Shown piece after piece: positions 1 to 6,274 of a DNA stretch of 9,306 nt. Made by a program: the position numbers and the translations under genes. Source of the DNA: JAZGDL01 sp036477795 (lineage in GTDB: Bacteria; Planctomycetota; Phycisphaerae; UBA1845); NCBI GenBank assembly GCA_036477795.1, contig JAZGDL010000258.1:1-9306 (forward strand). Reading direction: 5' to 3'. How positions within the stretch are numbered: position 1 is the stretch's first letter; the number at the start of each line of letters is the position of its first letter. The notes beneath the pieces are model-generated. The model saw only the letters and a list, made by a program, of their open reading frames with translations. It did no database searches and was not told the DNA's origin.

Positions 1-1573
1 ACCAGTTGGCACGCGTCTGCACCGCGGCTCCCAACAGCAGGTTCATCCCCACCGTCACCACATCGCGGTGCTCCGGCGCCTCCAGAAACGAGCCCCGGGC
101 CCATTCGTTGAAGGCTCCCATCGCCGGGCCGCACCAGATCTGGTAGTCCGCCTTGCGCGATGACTCGCCCGAGTTCGCCCAATCCGAAGACTGCCCCAGG
201 TACGCCCGAAACACCAGCGCCATCTTGTGTTTCGGATCGCGGTTGGCCCGGTCTATCTGCCGCGGATCACGCACCGCGAAGAACTCGCGGGTCTTAGCCC
301 AGGCGTCCGACAGCGTCGATCGGAAGTATTCGCGTTCCAGCATGGCCTTGACTTTCGCCGGAATTTTGTCGAGAGAGGCGCAAGACCGGTAAAGCTCGTA
401 AAGCTTGCGCGATCGAACCGCGAACATCGTCCCCCATTTCAGCACTTGCACCTTCACTCCCATCTCGAACATGTCCGCCGCCGGGGCCATGGTCACGTCC
501 GCCTGTGTGGCCTGGGCCAGCATATCCCGCACCTCCTTGGAGGTGCCGGATTCACGACACGCCTGATTGACGGTCCCGGTGAGCACATACGCCGCTCCCA
601 TGGCGAACGCCGCCGCCGCCGAGTCCGGAGTGGCAATGCCGCCCGCCGCCCCCACGCGCAAGCGGGCACGGTAGCCGTGGAGCGACCGCATCTCCTCCGC
701 CACAGCCAGCATGGTCGGCAACAACGCCATCGCCGAGCGATTGTCGGTGTGGCCGCCCGAATCAGCCTCGGCGGTCAGGTCCTCAGCCATCGGTATCTCT
801 TGCACCATGCGAGCCTGCTCGCCGGTGATGAATCCCTCCCGGACCAGCGCATCGAGGCTGGCTTCCGGCGGCGGGCTGAGGAACTTCCGGGCCACCTCCG
901 CCCGCGATACTTTTGCGATCACCTTGTTGGGTGCCAGGACCTGGCCATCCGGTCCGCGACGGACGTCGGCCACGCGGTATCGTATCAGCGGCAACGTCAG
1001 ATCCAGGTAGGCCGACGCACTGATCAGTCGAACCTGGCGCTTCAAATACAGATCGACGACCGCCGCTTCGGTAGCGGGTTCGTTAGGTGTGTGAATCAGA
1101 TTGAATCCGTACGGCAGATCGCCGACGTTGCGCTGAATGCGTTCGACAGCCAACTCCACACAATCCAGCGACAAACCCGCCGAACCGAAAAAGCCAACCA
1201 TCCCTCCACGGGCCATAGCCTCCACGATGTCCGCCGAACCGATCCCGTTGGCCATCGCCCCGGCCACGTACGCGTAACGCAGCCCGTGGGCTTCACAAAA
1301 ATCCGAATCACCCAACTGCTCCGGCAACAGCGCCGGGGCATAAGCAACCAGCGGCAACGCTGCGGGGTCCGGTGGGCCCATTCCGCCCAGCGTCACTACT
1401 CCGCCGTCAGCCACGCCCAATCGACCGTCGCAATCCACCAGTTGAACCGGCTTGCCCACGCGTTGAAGGGCCCGCCCGACCGCCTCATCTCCAACCTGCG
1501 GCGCCGAACCGTCCGCTGTCCACCAGCCCCTGGCTGCGACGCCGGACTTCGCAGTGGTTATGGTACTGGTCAA
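1..1573 (-). CDS. pfaD: PfaD-family enoyl reductase / nitronate monooxygenase-like protein (3' end beyond the left edge)
   Basis: The minus strand is open from about 1573 to base 1 (524 codons) and reads as PfaD, the stand-alone FMN-binding TIM-barrel enoyl reductase of PUFA and related polyketide-type synthases. Family marks, numbered from the TTG at 1573: the N-terminal WW followed by a short acidic stretch (about 16-20), YAYVAGAMANG (about 100-110), GHTDNR (274-279), the flavin-phosphate-loop-like GAAGGIATP (308-316), and ADVTMAPAADMFEMGVKVQVL-type residues (about 358-374). The visible end, RAN-W, matches the usual family C-terminus, so only a few codons are missing. No ATG lies upstream of the conserved WW. 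TTG 1573 is chosen; TTG 1582 and GTG 1642 are also open, and no ribosome site decides. The start lies inside a duplicated 31-bp segment. ispH is upstream on the same strand, 158 bp away. In known systems PfaD works with a multidomain synthase, expected to the left. The long plus-strand frame over this region is its antisense shadow. Confidence 0.92.
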   Translation of the reverse strand, partial: MTSTITTAKSGVAARGWWTADGSAPQVGDEAVGRALQRVGKPVQLVDCDGRLGVADGGVVTLGGMGPPDPAALPLVAYAPALLPEQLGDSDFCEAHGLRYAYVAGAMANGIGSADIVEAMARGGMVGFFGSAGLSLDCVELAVERIQRNVGDLPYGFNLIHTPNEPATEAAVVDLYLKRQVRLISASAYLDLTLPLIRYRVADVRRGPDGQVLAPNKVIAKVSRAEVARKFLSPPPEASLDALVREGFITGEQARMVQEIPMAEDLTAEADSGGHTDNRSAMALLPTMLAVAEEMRSLHGYRARLRVGAAGGIATPDSAAAAFAMGAAYVLTGTVNQACRESGTSKEVRDMLAQATQADVTMAPAADMFEMGVKVQVLKWGTMFAVRSRKLYELYRSCASLDKIPAKVKAMLEREYFRSTLSDAWAKTREFFAVRDPRQIDRANRDPKHKMALVFRAYLGQSSDWANSGESSRKADYQIWCGPAMGAFNEWARGSFLEAPEHRDVVTVGMNLLLGAAVQTRANW

Positions 1574-1725
1574 TGTTGCCAAGTCGCCTGATCCGTAGGG
1601 TCCGCCTTGCGGACCACGAACGCGTGATTGGTAGGCGGACACGGGGTGGTCCGCACGCTGGTCCGCACGCTGGTCCGCACGGCGGACCCTACATTACTGG
1701 TAAGTGTTGCCAAGTCGCCTGATCC
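1564..1725. repeat. 98-bp inverted-end element flanked by 31-bp direct repeats
   Basis: A unit at 1595-1692 begins with GTAGGGTCCGCC and ends with its exact reverse complement GGCGGACCCTAC. It is flanked by two direct repeats, 1564-1594 and 1695-1725, which match at 29 of 31 positions by hand count. The left copy covers the likely start codon of pfaD; the right copy lies between pfaD and the ispH stop. The pattern resembles a small palindromic element with a duplicated target, but 31 bp is long for a transposition footprint, so a local duplication around the element is equally possible. The two copies are 131 bp apart, so a start in the upstream copy would read out of frame with pfaD and stop early. 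Confidence 0.75.
1647..1682. repeat. 12-bp tandem repeat, nearly three units
   Basis: TGGTCCGCACGC is repeated directly at 1647-1658 and 1659-1670, with a third, partial unit from 1671 that runs into the right inverted end of the 98-bp element. It lies wholly inside that element and probably arose by expansion of its internal GTCCGCAC motif, because GGTCCGC-type sequence is also present in inverted form near the left end. Confidence 0.8.
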
Positions 1726-1731
1726 CTTGTG

Positions 1732-2715
1732 CTATCCCACAGTTCGATTGACGCGTTGACGTCGGCAGTGACTTTGTCGTTTGGCAGACGCCGGAAAACC
1801 AGCCGGTAGTTGAAACACCGTGTTCTCTTCCGCCGTAGTGCAAAGTTCCACGTCACCCGCCCCCAGTTCCCTCAGCCGATCGGTCACGCTCTTTACGACC
1901 GCGTCAGGCGTGCTGGCCCCGCCGGTTACCCCGACGAGCGAAACACCTTCGAGCCATCCGGGTTCGATGCCCTCGGCGTTGTCGATCAATCGGCCCCGCA
2001 CGCCGCGTACCTCTGCGGCTTCCACCAGACGGGCGGCGTTGCTGGAATTCTCCGATCCCACCACCAGCAGCAATTCAATCCCACGATCGCACATGGCCTT
2101 CACCGCGTTCTGACGATTCTGCGTCGCGTAGCAAATATCTTCGGTCGGCGGAAACTCCACATGCCCAAACCGCTCGCCCAAGGCCTCCACCACGTTCTTG
2201 GTGTCGTCGACGCTCAGGGTGGTCTGCGTCAACACCATGAGCTTCCGGCCATCAGGTATCGGCTTCTCTCGCGCCTGTTCCGCGGTTTCGATCAGGGTGA
2301 TGCTCTCGGGCGAGTGACCCATGGTGCCCTCGACTTCTTCGTGTCCCTCCCGGCCAATGAGGATTATGTGGAAGCCCGCCTCGACGAAACGCAGCACCTC
2401 CAGGTGTACCTTGCTTACCAGCGGGCATGTGGCATCGATCACGCGCAGCGAGCGCTTGGCGGCCTCGGCGTGGACCGCCGGCGAAACCCCATGGGCGCTG
2501 AACACCACCAACGCTCCGGCCGGCACGGCGTCCAGTTCATCAACAAACGTCGCGCCTCGCCTGGCCAGGCTATCCACCACGTGACGGTTGTGAACAATCT
2601 CCTTGCGCACGTAGACCGGTGGACCGAATCGGTTCAGACACAGATCCACAATCTGCACCGCACGGTCTACGCCGGCGCAGAAGCATCGCGGATTGGCCAG
2701 CAGCACTTTCTTCAA
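1732..2715 (-). CDS. ispH: 4-hydroxy-3-methylbut-2-enyl diphosphate reductase
   Basis: IspH (LytB) makes IPP and DMAPP from HMBPP in the last step of the MEP isoprenoid pathway, using a [4Fe-4S] cluster in the cytoplasm. The three cluster cysteines are in place: C13 (in RCFCAGV), C97 (DATCPLV) and C195 (DICYATQNRQ). Substrate-site residues are also present: H42, H75, the GHEEVEGT segment with H125 and E127-E129, TQTTLSVDDT (163-172), SENSSNA (221-227) and GGASTP (265-270). The start is TTG 2715; an in-frame TGA a few codons upstream and the family N-terminus MKKVLLANPR leave no other choice. The core ends around residue 307 (ENTVFQLPAG). The final ~20 residues (FPASAKRQSHC onward) and the stop are encoded by a dispersed repeat, so the natural C-terminus has been replaced or extended. 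All catalytic residues lie upstream, so the enzyme should be active. It is followed on the same strand by pfaD. Confidence 0.96.
   Translation of the reverse strand: MKKVLLANPRCFCAGVDRAVQIVDLCLNRFGPPVYVRKEIVHNRHVVDSLARRGATFVDELDAVPAGALVVFSAHGVSPAVHAEAAKRSLRVIDATCPLVSKVHLEVLRFVEAGFHIILIGREGHEEVEGTMGHSPESITLIETAEQAREKPIPDGRKLMVLTQTTLSVDDTKNVVEALGERFGHVEFPPTEDICYATQNRQNAVKAMCDRGIELLLVVGSENSSNAARLVEAAEVRGVRGRLIDNAEGIEPGWLEGVSLVGVTGGASTPDAVVKSVTDRLRELGAGDVELCTTAEENTVFQLPAGFPASAKRQSHCRRQRVNRTVG
1738..1796 (+). repeat. Dispersed repeat, short variant (copy A), inside the 3' end of ispH
   Basis: Positions 1738-1750 match the left end of the 134-bp repeat at 3240-3373. Positions 1764-1796 match 3283-3315 exactly over 33 bp. 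Between these, the 29 bp that hold the palindromic core in the full copy are replaced here by 13 unrelated bases. Read on the minus strand, this copy encodes the last residues of IspH. Confidence 0.88.
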
Positions 2716-2862
2716 CGGTCTATCCCGGCCGTATCATCCGAGACTTCGCTGGTACCGTGTCGCCGCTTGCGAACACGGTCGTCGAACACGGGCCATTGTC
2801 AAAAACTGGGCCGAAGTGTCAAGCCTGCCGCGACAAAGGGACGAAGGCACGAAGGAACAGAA

Positions 2863-2882
2863 CCGCGACCGTGAGGGAGCGG
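2863..2882 (+). repeat. 20-bp dispersed repeat, GACCGTGAGGGAGCGG type
   Basis: This 20-bp unit recurs in inverted orientation at 8055-8074 with one difference (19 of 20). Units of this type are in my recollection common between genes in planctomycete genomes; that part is memory, not something the window shows. Confidence 0.65.
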
Positions 2883-2964
2883 CCCTTGGGAGAACGTCAA
2901 TCGTTTTGCCAGTACTGGCAGGGCCATTGTTGAACGGCGGCGTGCCTCGTCGGCTGGCGGCGCC

Positions 2965-2999
2965 CGTAAGGGAGCGGTGGGTAAGTCCGCTCGCTTACG
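2965..2999. repeat. Hairpin repeat, CGTAAGGGAGCGG / CCGCTCGCTTACG
   Basis: Arms of 13 bp (2965-2977 and 2987-2999) pair at 12 of 13 positions around a 9-nt loop. Copies of GGCGG-type sequence flank it on both sides. There is no T-tract, so it is unlikely to be a simple terminator; it is best read as a REP-like element. Confidence 0.6.
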
Positions 3000-3032
3000 C
3001 TGGCGGCTCGTTTCCGTGGTTGGGCCCGCTCC

Positions 3033-3191
3033 ATGACCCGCGAACAGCGTAAGCAACGGTCCGAATCACGAGACCCCGACCGTATGGGCCGCAGAATGGC
3101 CTATTTCAGTGCCTTGCGAAAGCGCATGCAGGAGCGCGGCATCGAAATGCCCTTCGGACGACGTGGCCGCCGGGGAGGCGGACACGATTGA
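3033..3191 (+). CDS. Possible small basic protein, 52 residues
   Basis: ATG 3033 opens a 52-codon frame ending in TGA at 3189-3191. The product begins MTREQRKQRSESRDPDR. It then has a likely amphipathic helix (MAYFSALRKRMQERGIEMPF, about residues 22-41) and ends in an Arg/Gly tail (GRRGRRGGGHD). The mix of a charged start, a regular helix and a basic tail looks more like a real small protein than chance reading of repeats, and this stretch lies outside the recognised repeats. I do not recognise a named family; the basic tail could suggest RNA or ribosome binding, but that is a guess. No clear Shine-Dalgarno site precedes ATG 3033. An internal ATG at 3084 is an alternative that would leave 35 residues. 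Confidence 0.42.
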   Translation: MTREQRKQRSESRDPDRMGRRMAYFSALRKRMQERGIEMPFGRRGRRGGGHD

Positions 3192-3239
3192 CCGGCGCCG
3201 GATTCATGCTACATTCGGAGATAAGACTATAGTGTATCG

Positions 3240-3373
3240 TCACAGTTCGATTGCAAGCCCACGGATTCGAATCCGTGGGTTTGGCAGTGACTTTGTCGTT
3301 TGGCAGACGCCGGAAGCGTAATCTCCGCTGCCTCACGCCATACTCCAACCCACAATTCGAGCGTCGACGCGCC
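3240..3373 (+). repeat. 134-bp dispersed repeat, copy B, with a 22-bp palindromic core
   Basis: This segment aligns without gaps to the reverse complement of 6887-7020: about 123 of 134 positions agree by hand count. A perfect 22-bp palindrome lies at 3258-3279 (half-arm CCCACGGATTC). TTTGGCAG occurs twice downstream (around 3280-3306). It ends about 55 bp before the lipoprotein start and could carry its promoter, but no clear -10/-35 pair is visible. Parts of it also appear in the ispH tail (1738-1796) and at 8316-8345. Confidence 0.9.
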
Positions 3374-3428
3374 ACTAACGATCACTAAATCGCCAAAGAG
3401 TCGCCGAAGAGTAAAATGGAGTATCCCA

Positions 3429-3944
3429 ATGCAACATGATTGGACCGTCCCGCTGGCGGTGTTAGTTGGGTTGACCATCGTGTCAACAGGCTGTCACGAG
3501 TTTCCCAACGTCTTCATCGACGACCTCCCCGATTCGTTCATGGTCACCACCGCGTCCCAGGAGCGGGCCCGGCAGGCGGAGGCCGCACCCTCGACCCGCA
3601 CACGCGGGTTTGACGACCTACGGATTGATGCCCAGGACGGTACCGTGGCCCACGGTCCGCTGCTGATGGAGGACCCCATCGAGATGCAGGGCAGCCAGGA
3701 CGGCCAATTCGCCGTCACCAGTGAGGACCTGCTCTACATCCCCTATGGCCTGGGTCGTTACATCGTGAATCTAGCCCTCCTGCCGGTCAGCATGGTGGTT
3801 GATCCGCCGGGCTCGGTTGTGTGCAGCGACGGAATCGAGCGTCGATCGCGCGTTTCGTGGCTGCCCCGACCGTACGACGCTCAGCGATGCAGCGGCACCA
3901 CCGAACCGCTCGACGTGCACGAAACCTGGACTTTTCACGAATAG
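3429..3944 (+). CDS. Small lipoprotein of unknown function, 171 residues
   Basis: The N-terminus MQHDWTVPLAVLVGLTIVSTGC is a lipoprotein signal peptide: a hydrophobic core followed by a lipobox with Cys22 as the acylation site. The mature protein should be membrane-anchored, facing outwards or into the periplasm. ATG 3429 is preferred over an upstream in-frame start at 3300 because GGAG (3418-3421) sits 7 nt before it, and because the upstream codons lie in a repeat. The middle is acidic and polar. Residues about 101-128 (LLYIPYGLGRYIVNLALLPV then SMVVDPPG) form a hydrophobic, amphipathic segment ending in a conserved-looking DPPG turn. Residues C132 and C154 could form a disulfide. I do not recognise the family. 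It converges on the membrane-protein gene downstream. Confidence 0.85.
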   Translation: MQHDWTVPLAVLVGLTIVSTGCHEFPNVFIDDLPDSFMVTTASQERARQAEAAPSTRTRGFDDLRIDAQDGTVAHGPLLMEDPIEMQGSQDGQFAVTSEDLLYIPYGLGRYIVNLALLPVSMVVDPPGSVVCSDGIERRSRVSWLPRPYDAQRCSGTTEPLDVHETWTFHE

Positions 3945-3987
3945 ACGGTGGGGGCGAACCGACCGTCAATCGCCGGATTCGTCGGAA

Positions 3988-4039
3988 GTGGGACAGGCTT
4001 TCCAGCCTGTCATTTGACCGGCTGGAAAGCCGGTCCCAC
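3988..4039. repeat. Long near-perfect hairpin repeat (encodes a VGPAFQPV tail on the minus strand)
   Basis: Arms of 24 bp (3988-4011 and 4016-4039) pair at 22 of 24 positions around the loop ATTT. Each arm itself holds a GGCTTTCCAGCC segment with inverted ends. It lies between two convergent genes and could block transcription from both sides, though there is no flanking T-tract. The minus-strand gene that ends here uses the right arm as its last codons and takes its TGA from the loop. I recall repeats giving GQAFQPV or GPAFQPV in translation as common in planctomycetes; this is from memory. Confidence 0.85.
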
Positions 4040-4534
4040 AGCGGCTTCCACCCTCCTGGCCAGCGGGGCGGCCTGGGTGTAGATGCCGAACGTCAATAGT
4101 ACCACCGACAGCAGGACCCGAGTCGCCCACCACCAACGATGCTGCGGGGGTTTGAGCACCACGGGATTCTTCATGGTTTCCACGTGGTACTCCATCCGGC
4201 TGCTGGCCACCACCCAGCGTGAATACCCCAACACCCCGTCGCCGCCGTGATTCTGACGCAGGGTGTCTCGCGCGAATTCAGCGATGTCCGCCTTGACCAT
4301 TGTACCAGTCATGCCGTCGGGCAACGGTTCGATTATGCGCAGCAGTGCGTCGGCCTGGTCGGTCGGAAAATCGTGCGCTTCGATTGCGATGGAGAGCCCC
4401 CAACAGAGCAGCACGACGATGCCCACGCCGATGCGCAAAGGCACAGATGGAACCGGCTGTGCGGGCAGACCGATACGGTACATCACCGCTCCGATCAGCA
4501 GCCCGAACAAGGCGAAGAAGAACAACCCCAGCAT
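4010..4534 (-). CDS. Multi-pass membrane protein of unknown function (start lost to an upstream stop, or truncated form)
   Basis: The 174-residue frame from ATG 4534 has three clear membrane segments: about 1-22 (MLGLFFFALFGLLIGAVMYR), about 32-52 (LRIGVGIVVLLCWGLSIAI) and about 134-156 (a WWW-led segment, ATRVLLSVVLLTFGIYTQAA). Between the second and third is a soluble loop of about 80 residues with the sequence NHGGDGVLGYSRW. The same frame stays open upstream of ATG 4534 back to a TAG at 4553-4555 and resumes beyond it as another hydrophobic segment, so the ancestral protein probably had four membrane helices. No good ribosome site precedes ATG 4534. The last residues (VGPAFQPVK) and stop come from the hairpin repeat at 3988-4039. 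I do not recognise a family. Confidence 0.7.
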   Translation of the reverse strand: MLGLFFFALFGLLIGAVMYRIGLPAQPVPSVPLRIGVGIVVLLCWGLSIAIEAHDFPTDQADALLRIIEPLPDGMTGTMVKADIAEFARDTLRQNHGGDGVLGYSRWVVASSRMEYHVETMKNPVVLKPPQHRWWWATRVLLSVVLLTFGIYTQAAPLARRVEAAVGPAFQPVK

Positions 4535-4552
4535 AAAGGGCAGGGCCGCCCC

Positions 4553-4699
4553 CTAGGACAGCAGCCATCCCAGAGGCAGCGACACCAACCCGCCGCCCCC
4601 GACAGCCATCAACCACCGTAGCGGCACGGTGTCCTGCCTGTCCCCTGCTCGTGTCTCGCCCACGGTCGTGTGTAAATCCAGCGATTTACGCGCCGTCAT
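4553..4699 (-). pseudogene. N-terminal fragment of the membrane-protein gene, ended by an in-frame amber codon
   Basis: From ATG 4699 (or ATG 4753, in the same frame) the reading continues through TVPLRWLMAVGGGGLVSLPL and GWLLS to TAG at 4555-4553. The frame is identical to that of the 4010-4534 gene, and only seven codons (TAG, then GAALPF) separate the two pieces. Joined, they give an uninterrupted pair of membrane helices, which supports one ancestral gene split by a single base change such as TGG or CAG to TAG. Suppression of the amber codon or a sequencing error are alternatives. No strong Shine-Dalgarno site is seen before 4699 or 4753. Confidence 0.65.
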
Positions 4700-4774
4700 C
4701 GCTATTAAAGACCACGTCAAACGTTCATGGCGGATGGTAACACCGCGCGTCAACTAAATGGCCGTGCGCAAACG

Positions 4775-4846
4775 TGCAACTCAGATCAGAGCCCGGAGCG
4801 CAAGCGACGGCTTGGCAGACCCCGCGCTGGCGCTTGGGGCTCGGAT
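4775..4846 (-). repeat. MITE-like repeat, SPKRQRG type, short copy
   Basis: The reverse complement of this segment shares both ends with 7110-7206: GAGCCCCAAGCGCCAGCGCG at one side and CTCCGGGCTCTGATC followed by AGTTGCA at the other. It has inverted ends (ATCAGAGCCC and GGGCTCGGAT) and lacks about 25 bp of the inner sequence found in the longer copy. The stretch 4700-4984 between the membrane-protein fragment and the CBS gene otherwise shows no coding potential that I trust; ATGATGTCGGTGATGATG near 4917 is only a short run of ATG-like triplets. Confidence 0.8.
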
Positions 4847-4984
4847 AATTACTGCATAGTAGCACACGGTAATATAGCATGGCGTCGCCACCGGTGCCGT
4901 CAAGTGGCCCAAGGTCATGATGTCGGTGATGATGCCAAAGAAAGGGAAAATGCGGGTCGACGCAGCCGGTGCGACGATCCTTGC

Positions 4985-5605
4985 TCAAGAGTATTCGGGC
5001 TCGAGCACGATGAGGCCGGCGTTGCGTAGGGCCCGTTCGGCGAGCCGTGCCTTGGAACCGGCGATGCGCAAGTACAGGGTCGGTTCGTCTCCGTCTGTTC
5101 TCATCGAGGAAACGACGGCGCTGATCACGTCGCCGTCAAGCGAATGTAATGCCGCAAACGCGTCGCGCAGATCATCGCGCAGGTTCGGCAGGGCTATCTC
5201 GACGCGCTGACCTTTCCGATTCAATCCCAGAATATCGTGAAAAGCGCCGAGCACATCCTGTCTGGTGATGATCCCCACCAGGTCATGCTTGTTCATCACC
5301 GGCAGGGCGTTGAAGCGATTCGTGCAAAGGATTCGCAAAGCGTCATCCAGGGCGGCGTCCGGGCTGACCGTGGTCGGCGACGCCGTCATCACTTCCGACA
5401 CAGAGAGTCCCTCACCCAGTACGGCATCGTAACCTACGGCTGATCGCACATCGCGGTCCGTGATGATTCCCGTGAGCCTCCCGGCATGATCAACGACGGG
5501 CAGTTGATGGATTCTGTGCTGGCGAAGAAGCTGCTCAACCTTCGATACCGGGTCGTCCTCGAATGCCTTGTGGGGATCCACGGTCATGCAGTCAGCGACA
5601 AACAT
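4985..5605 (-). CDS. CBS-pair protein with a C-terminal ACT-like domain (AcuB-like)
   Basis: The 206-residue protein has two CBS motifs, about 1-58 (VADCMTVDPHK to GRLTGIITDRDVR) and 67-125 (VSEVMTASPTTVSPDAAL to LVGIITRQDVLGAF), which normally form one Bateman module binding adenosine nucleotides. A third part, about 133-206 (QRVEIALPNLRDDLRDAF onward), resembles the ACT/AcuB-type ligand domain. There is no catalytic or DNA-binding domain, so it is likely a soluble sensor acting on a partner. ATG 5605 is supported by AAGGA 7 to 11 nt upstream. It lies 30 bp downstream of the receiver-like gene on the same strand and is probably co-transcribed with it. The substrate or nucleotide bound cannot be told from sequence; acuB itself is tied to acetoin use in Bacillus, and I do not transfer that function. 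Confidence 0.9.
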   Translation of the reverse strand: MFVADCMTVDPHKAFEDDPVSKVEQLLRQHRIHQLPVVDHAGRLTGIITDRDVRSAVGYDAVLGEGLSVSEVMTASPTTVSPDAALDDALRILCTNRFNALPVMNKHDLVGIITRQDVLGAFHDILGLNRKGQRVEIALPNLRDDLRDAFAALHSLDGDVISAVVSSMRTDGDEPTLYLRIAGSKARLAERALRNAGLIVLEPEYS

Positions 5606-5635
5606 GATTCGTTCCTTCGCACCTGACGGCCGTCT

Positions 5636-5992
5636 TCAGCGGGCGCCCAGCAAGTCCGCCAGAGACGAGAGTTCGAAAGGCTTTTCCAAACGGATAGCCC
5701 GTGTAGATTCTGACGGTGGAGCCGGCGGGGCCGTTACCGTTCGGACCACCGTTACGTTTGCGTTGTGCTGGCGGGCGCACTGCTCGACCGTATCCGCACC
5801 GTGATTGGGCCAAGCCTCCGCAACGACGACGGCATCGGCGGGAGATTCCTTCAGGAGCCTGCAAGCCGTCGCCACGGAATCAGCCGCCCGAACGTCGAAC
5901 GAATTAACGAAGTATGACTTGATGGACCAGCGCGTGAGTTCATCGGGCTCGATGATCAATAGCTTCTGACGTTGACGCCTGATAACTGACAT
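5636..5992 (-). CDS. Degenerate receiver-domain protein (pseudo-receiver)
   Basis: The 118 residues have the shape of a stand-alone CheY-like receiver: a first strand ending in acidic residues (LLIIEPDE, E15 and D17), a central VVVAEAWPNHG (55-65), a strand with VVRTVT (82-87) and a KPFEL motif (K104-P105). In active receivers the phosphorylated Asp lies four residues before the Pro of the WP/MP turn; here that position is Ala58, with Glu59 next. Phosphorylation by a histidine kinase is therefore unlikely, and Glu59 may fix an activated-like state; this is inference. There is no output domain. It is the first gene of a likely two-gene unit with the CBS-ACT gene, and a sigma-54-type site lies about 130 bp upstream. 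ATG 5992 is chosen as the first start that keeps the first strand; the ribosome site is weak. Confidence 0.85.
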   Translation of the reverse strand: MSVIRRQRQKLLIIEPDELTRWSIKSYFVNSFDVRAADSVATACRLLKESPADAVVVAEAWPNHGADTVEQCARQHNANVTVVRTVTAPPAPPSESTRAIRLEKPFELSSLADLLGAR

Positions 5993-6121
5993 ATGCGAAT
6001 CGCCGAATCCGCCGGTCCACCACGCTCACAATGCCATGGTTGTCTTGGGCGGCTTCGCATGGCATCGGACCAGTCCCGGTCCTTACCTTGATCTCTCTTG
6101 CCGACCGAGCACTATTCTCAT

Positions 6122-6137
6122 CGCAAGCTCCGTGCCG
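6122..6137 (-). promoter_or_regulatory. Sigma-54-type -24/-12 promoter for the receiver-CBS unit
   Basis: On the minus strand the site reads CGGCACGGAGCTTGCG. Against the consensus TGGCACG-N4-TTGCW it matches GGCACG and TTGC exactly, with GG and GC separated by the required 10 bases; only the first T and the last W differ. Transcription would begin near 6111, giving a leader of about 120 nt before ATG 5992. Confidence 0.6.
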
Positions 6138-6274
6138 GAGAATACTTGCGCAGTTTCGGGAATCTGATGATGCGGGCGCGTCAAATCACGCAGCGATTGG
6201 GGCATTTGGCCAACGCGCCGGCGACGCCGGCTCCTAATCGGACGTTATCCAGTCAAGAGTTCGCACAGGTTGCC

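Larger units (their letters stand above)
2716..3032. other. Non-coding stretch made largely of short repeats
   Basis: Between the ispH start and the possible small gene at 3033 I see no convincing coding frame. The frames that stay open translate to low-complexity, Arg/Pro-rich strings built from repeats: a GACGAAGGCACGAAGGAAC-type stretch (about 2838-2857), the GCGACCGTGAGGGAGCGG unit (2863-2882) and the CGTAAG/CTTACG hairpin (2965-2999). The ispH promoter should lie at the left end of this stretch, but I could not pick a convincing site. Confidence 0.6.

Noticed and set aside
227..1591. Long plus-strand frame of 454 codons
   Set aside because: It is antisense to pfaD, and its translation is rich in Arg, His and Gln with no domain; the minus strand matches PfaD over its whole length.
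1595..1692. CRISPR-like array because of the repeated GTCCGCACGCTG
   Set aside because: The units are directly adjacent with no spacers, and only about three are present.
1810..2874. Plus-strand frame of 354 codons opposite ispH
   Set aside because: It is the complement of a clear IspH gene and runs into repeats; no recognisable motif.
2799..3056. Minus-strand frame of 85 codons with PLPHGRGS-type sequence
   Set aside because: It translates known-type repeats and has no domain or ribosome site.
3240..3373. tRNA-like reading because of TTCGAATCC in the palindrome
   Set aside because: GGATTCGAATCC resembles a T-arm, but there is no anticodon arm or acceptor stem, and the motif is the centre of a 22-bp palindrome.
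3227..3478. Minus-strand frame of 83 codons over the repeat and the lipoprotein start
   Set aside because: Most of it is the translated 134-bp repeat, and it overlaps the signal peptide of a better-supported gene.
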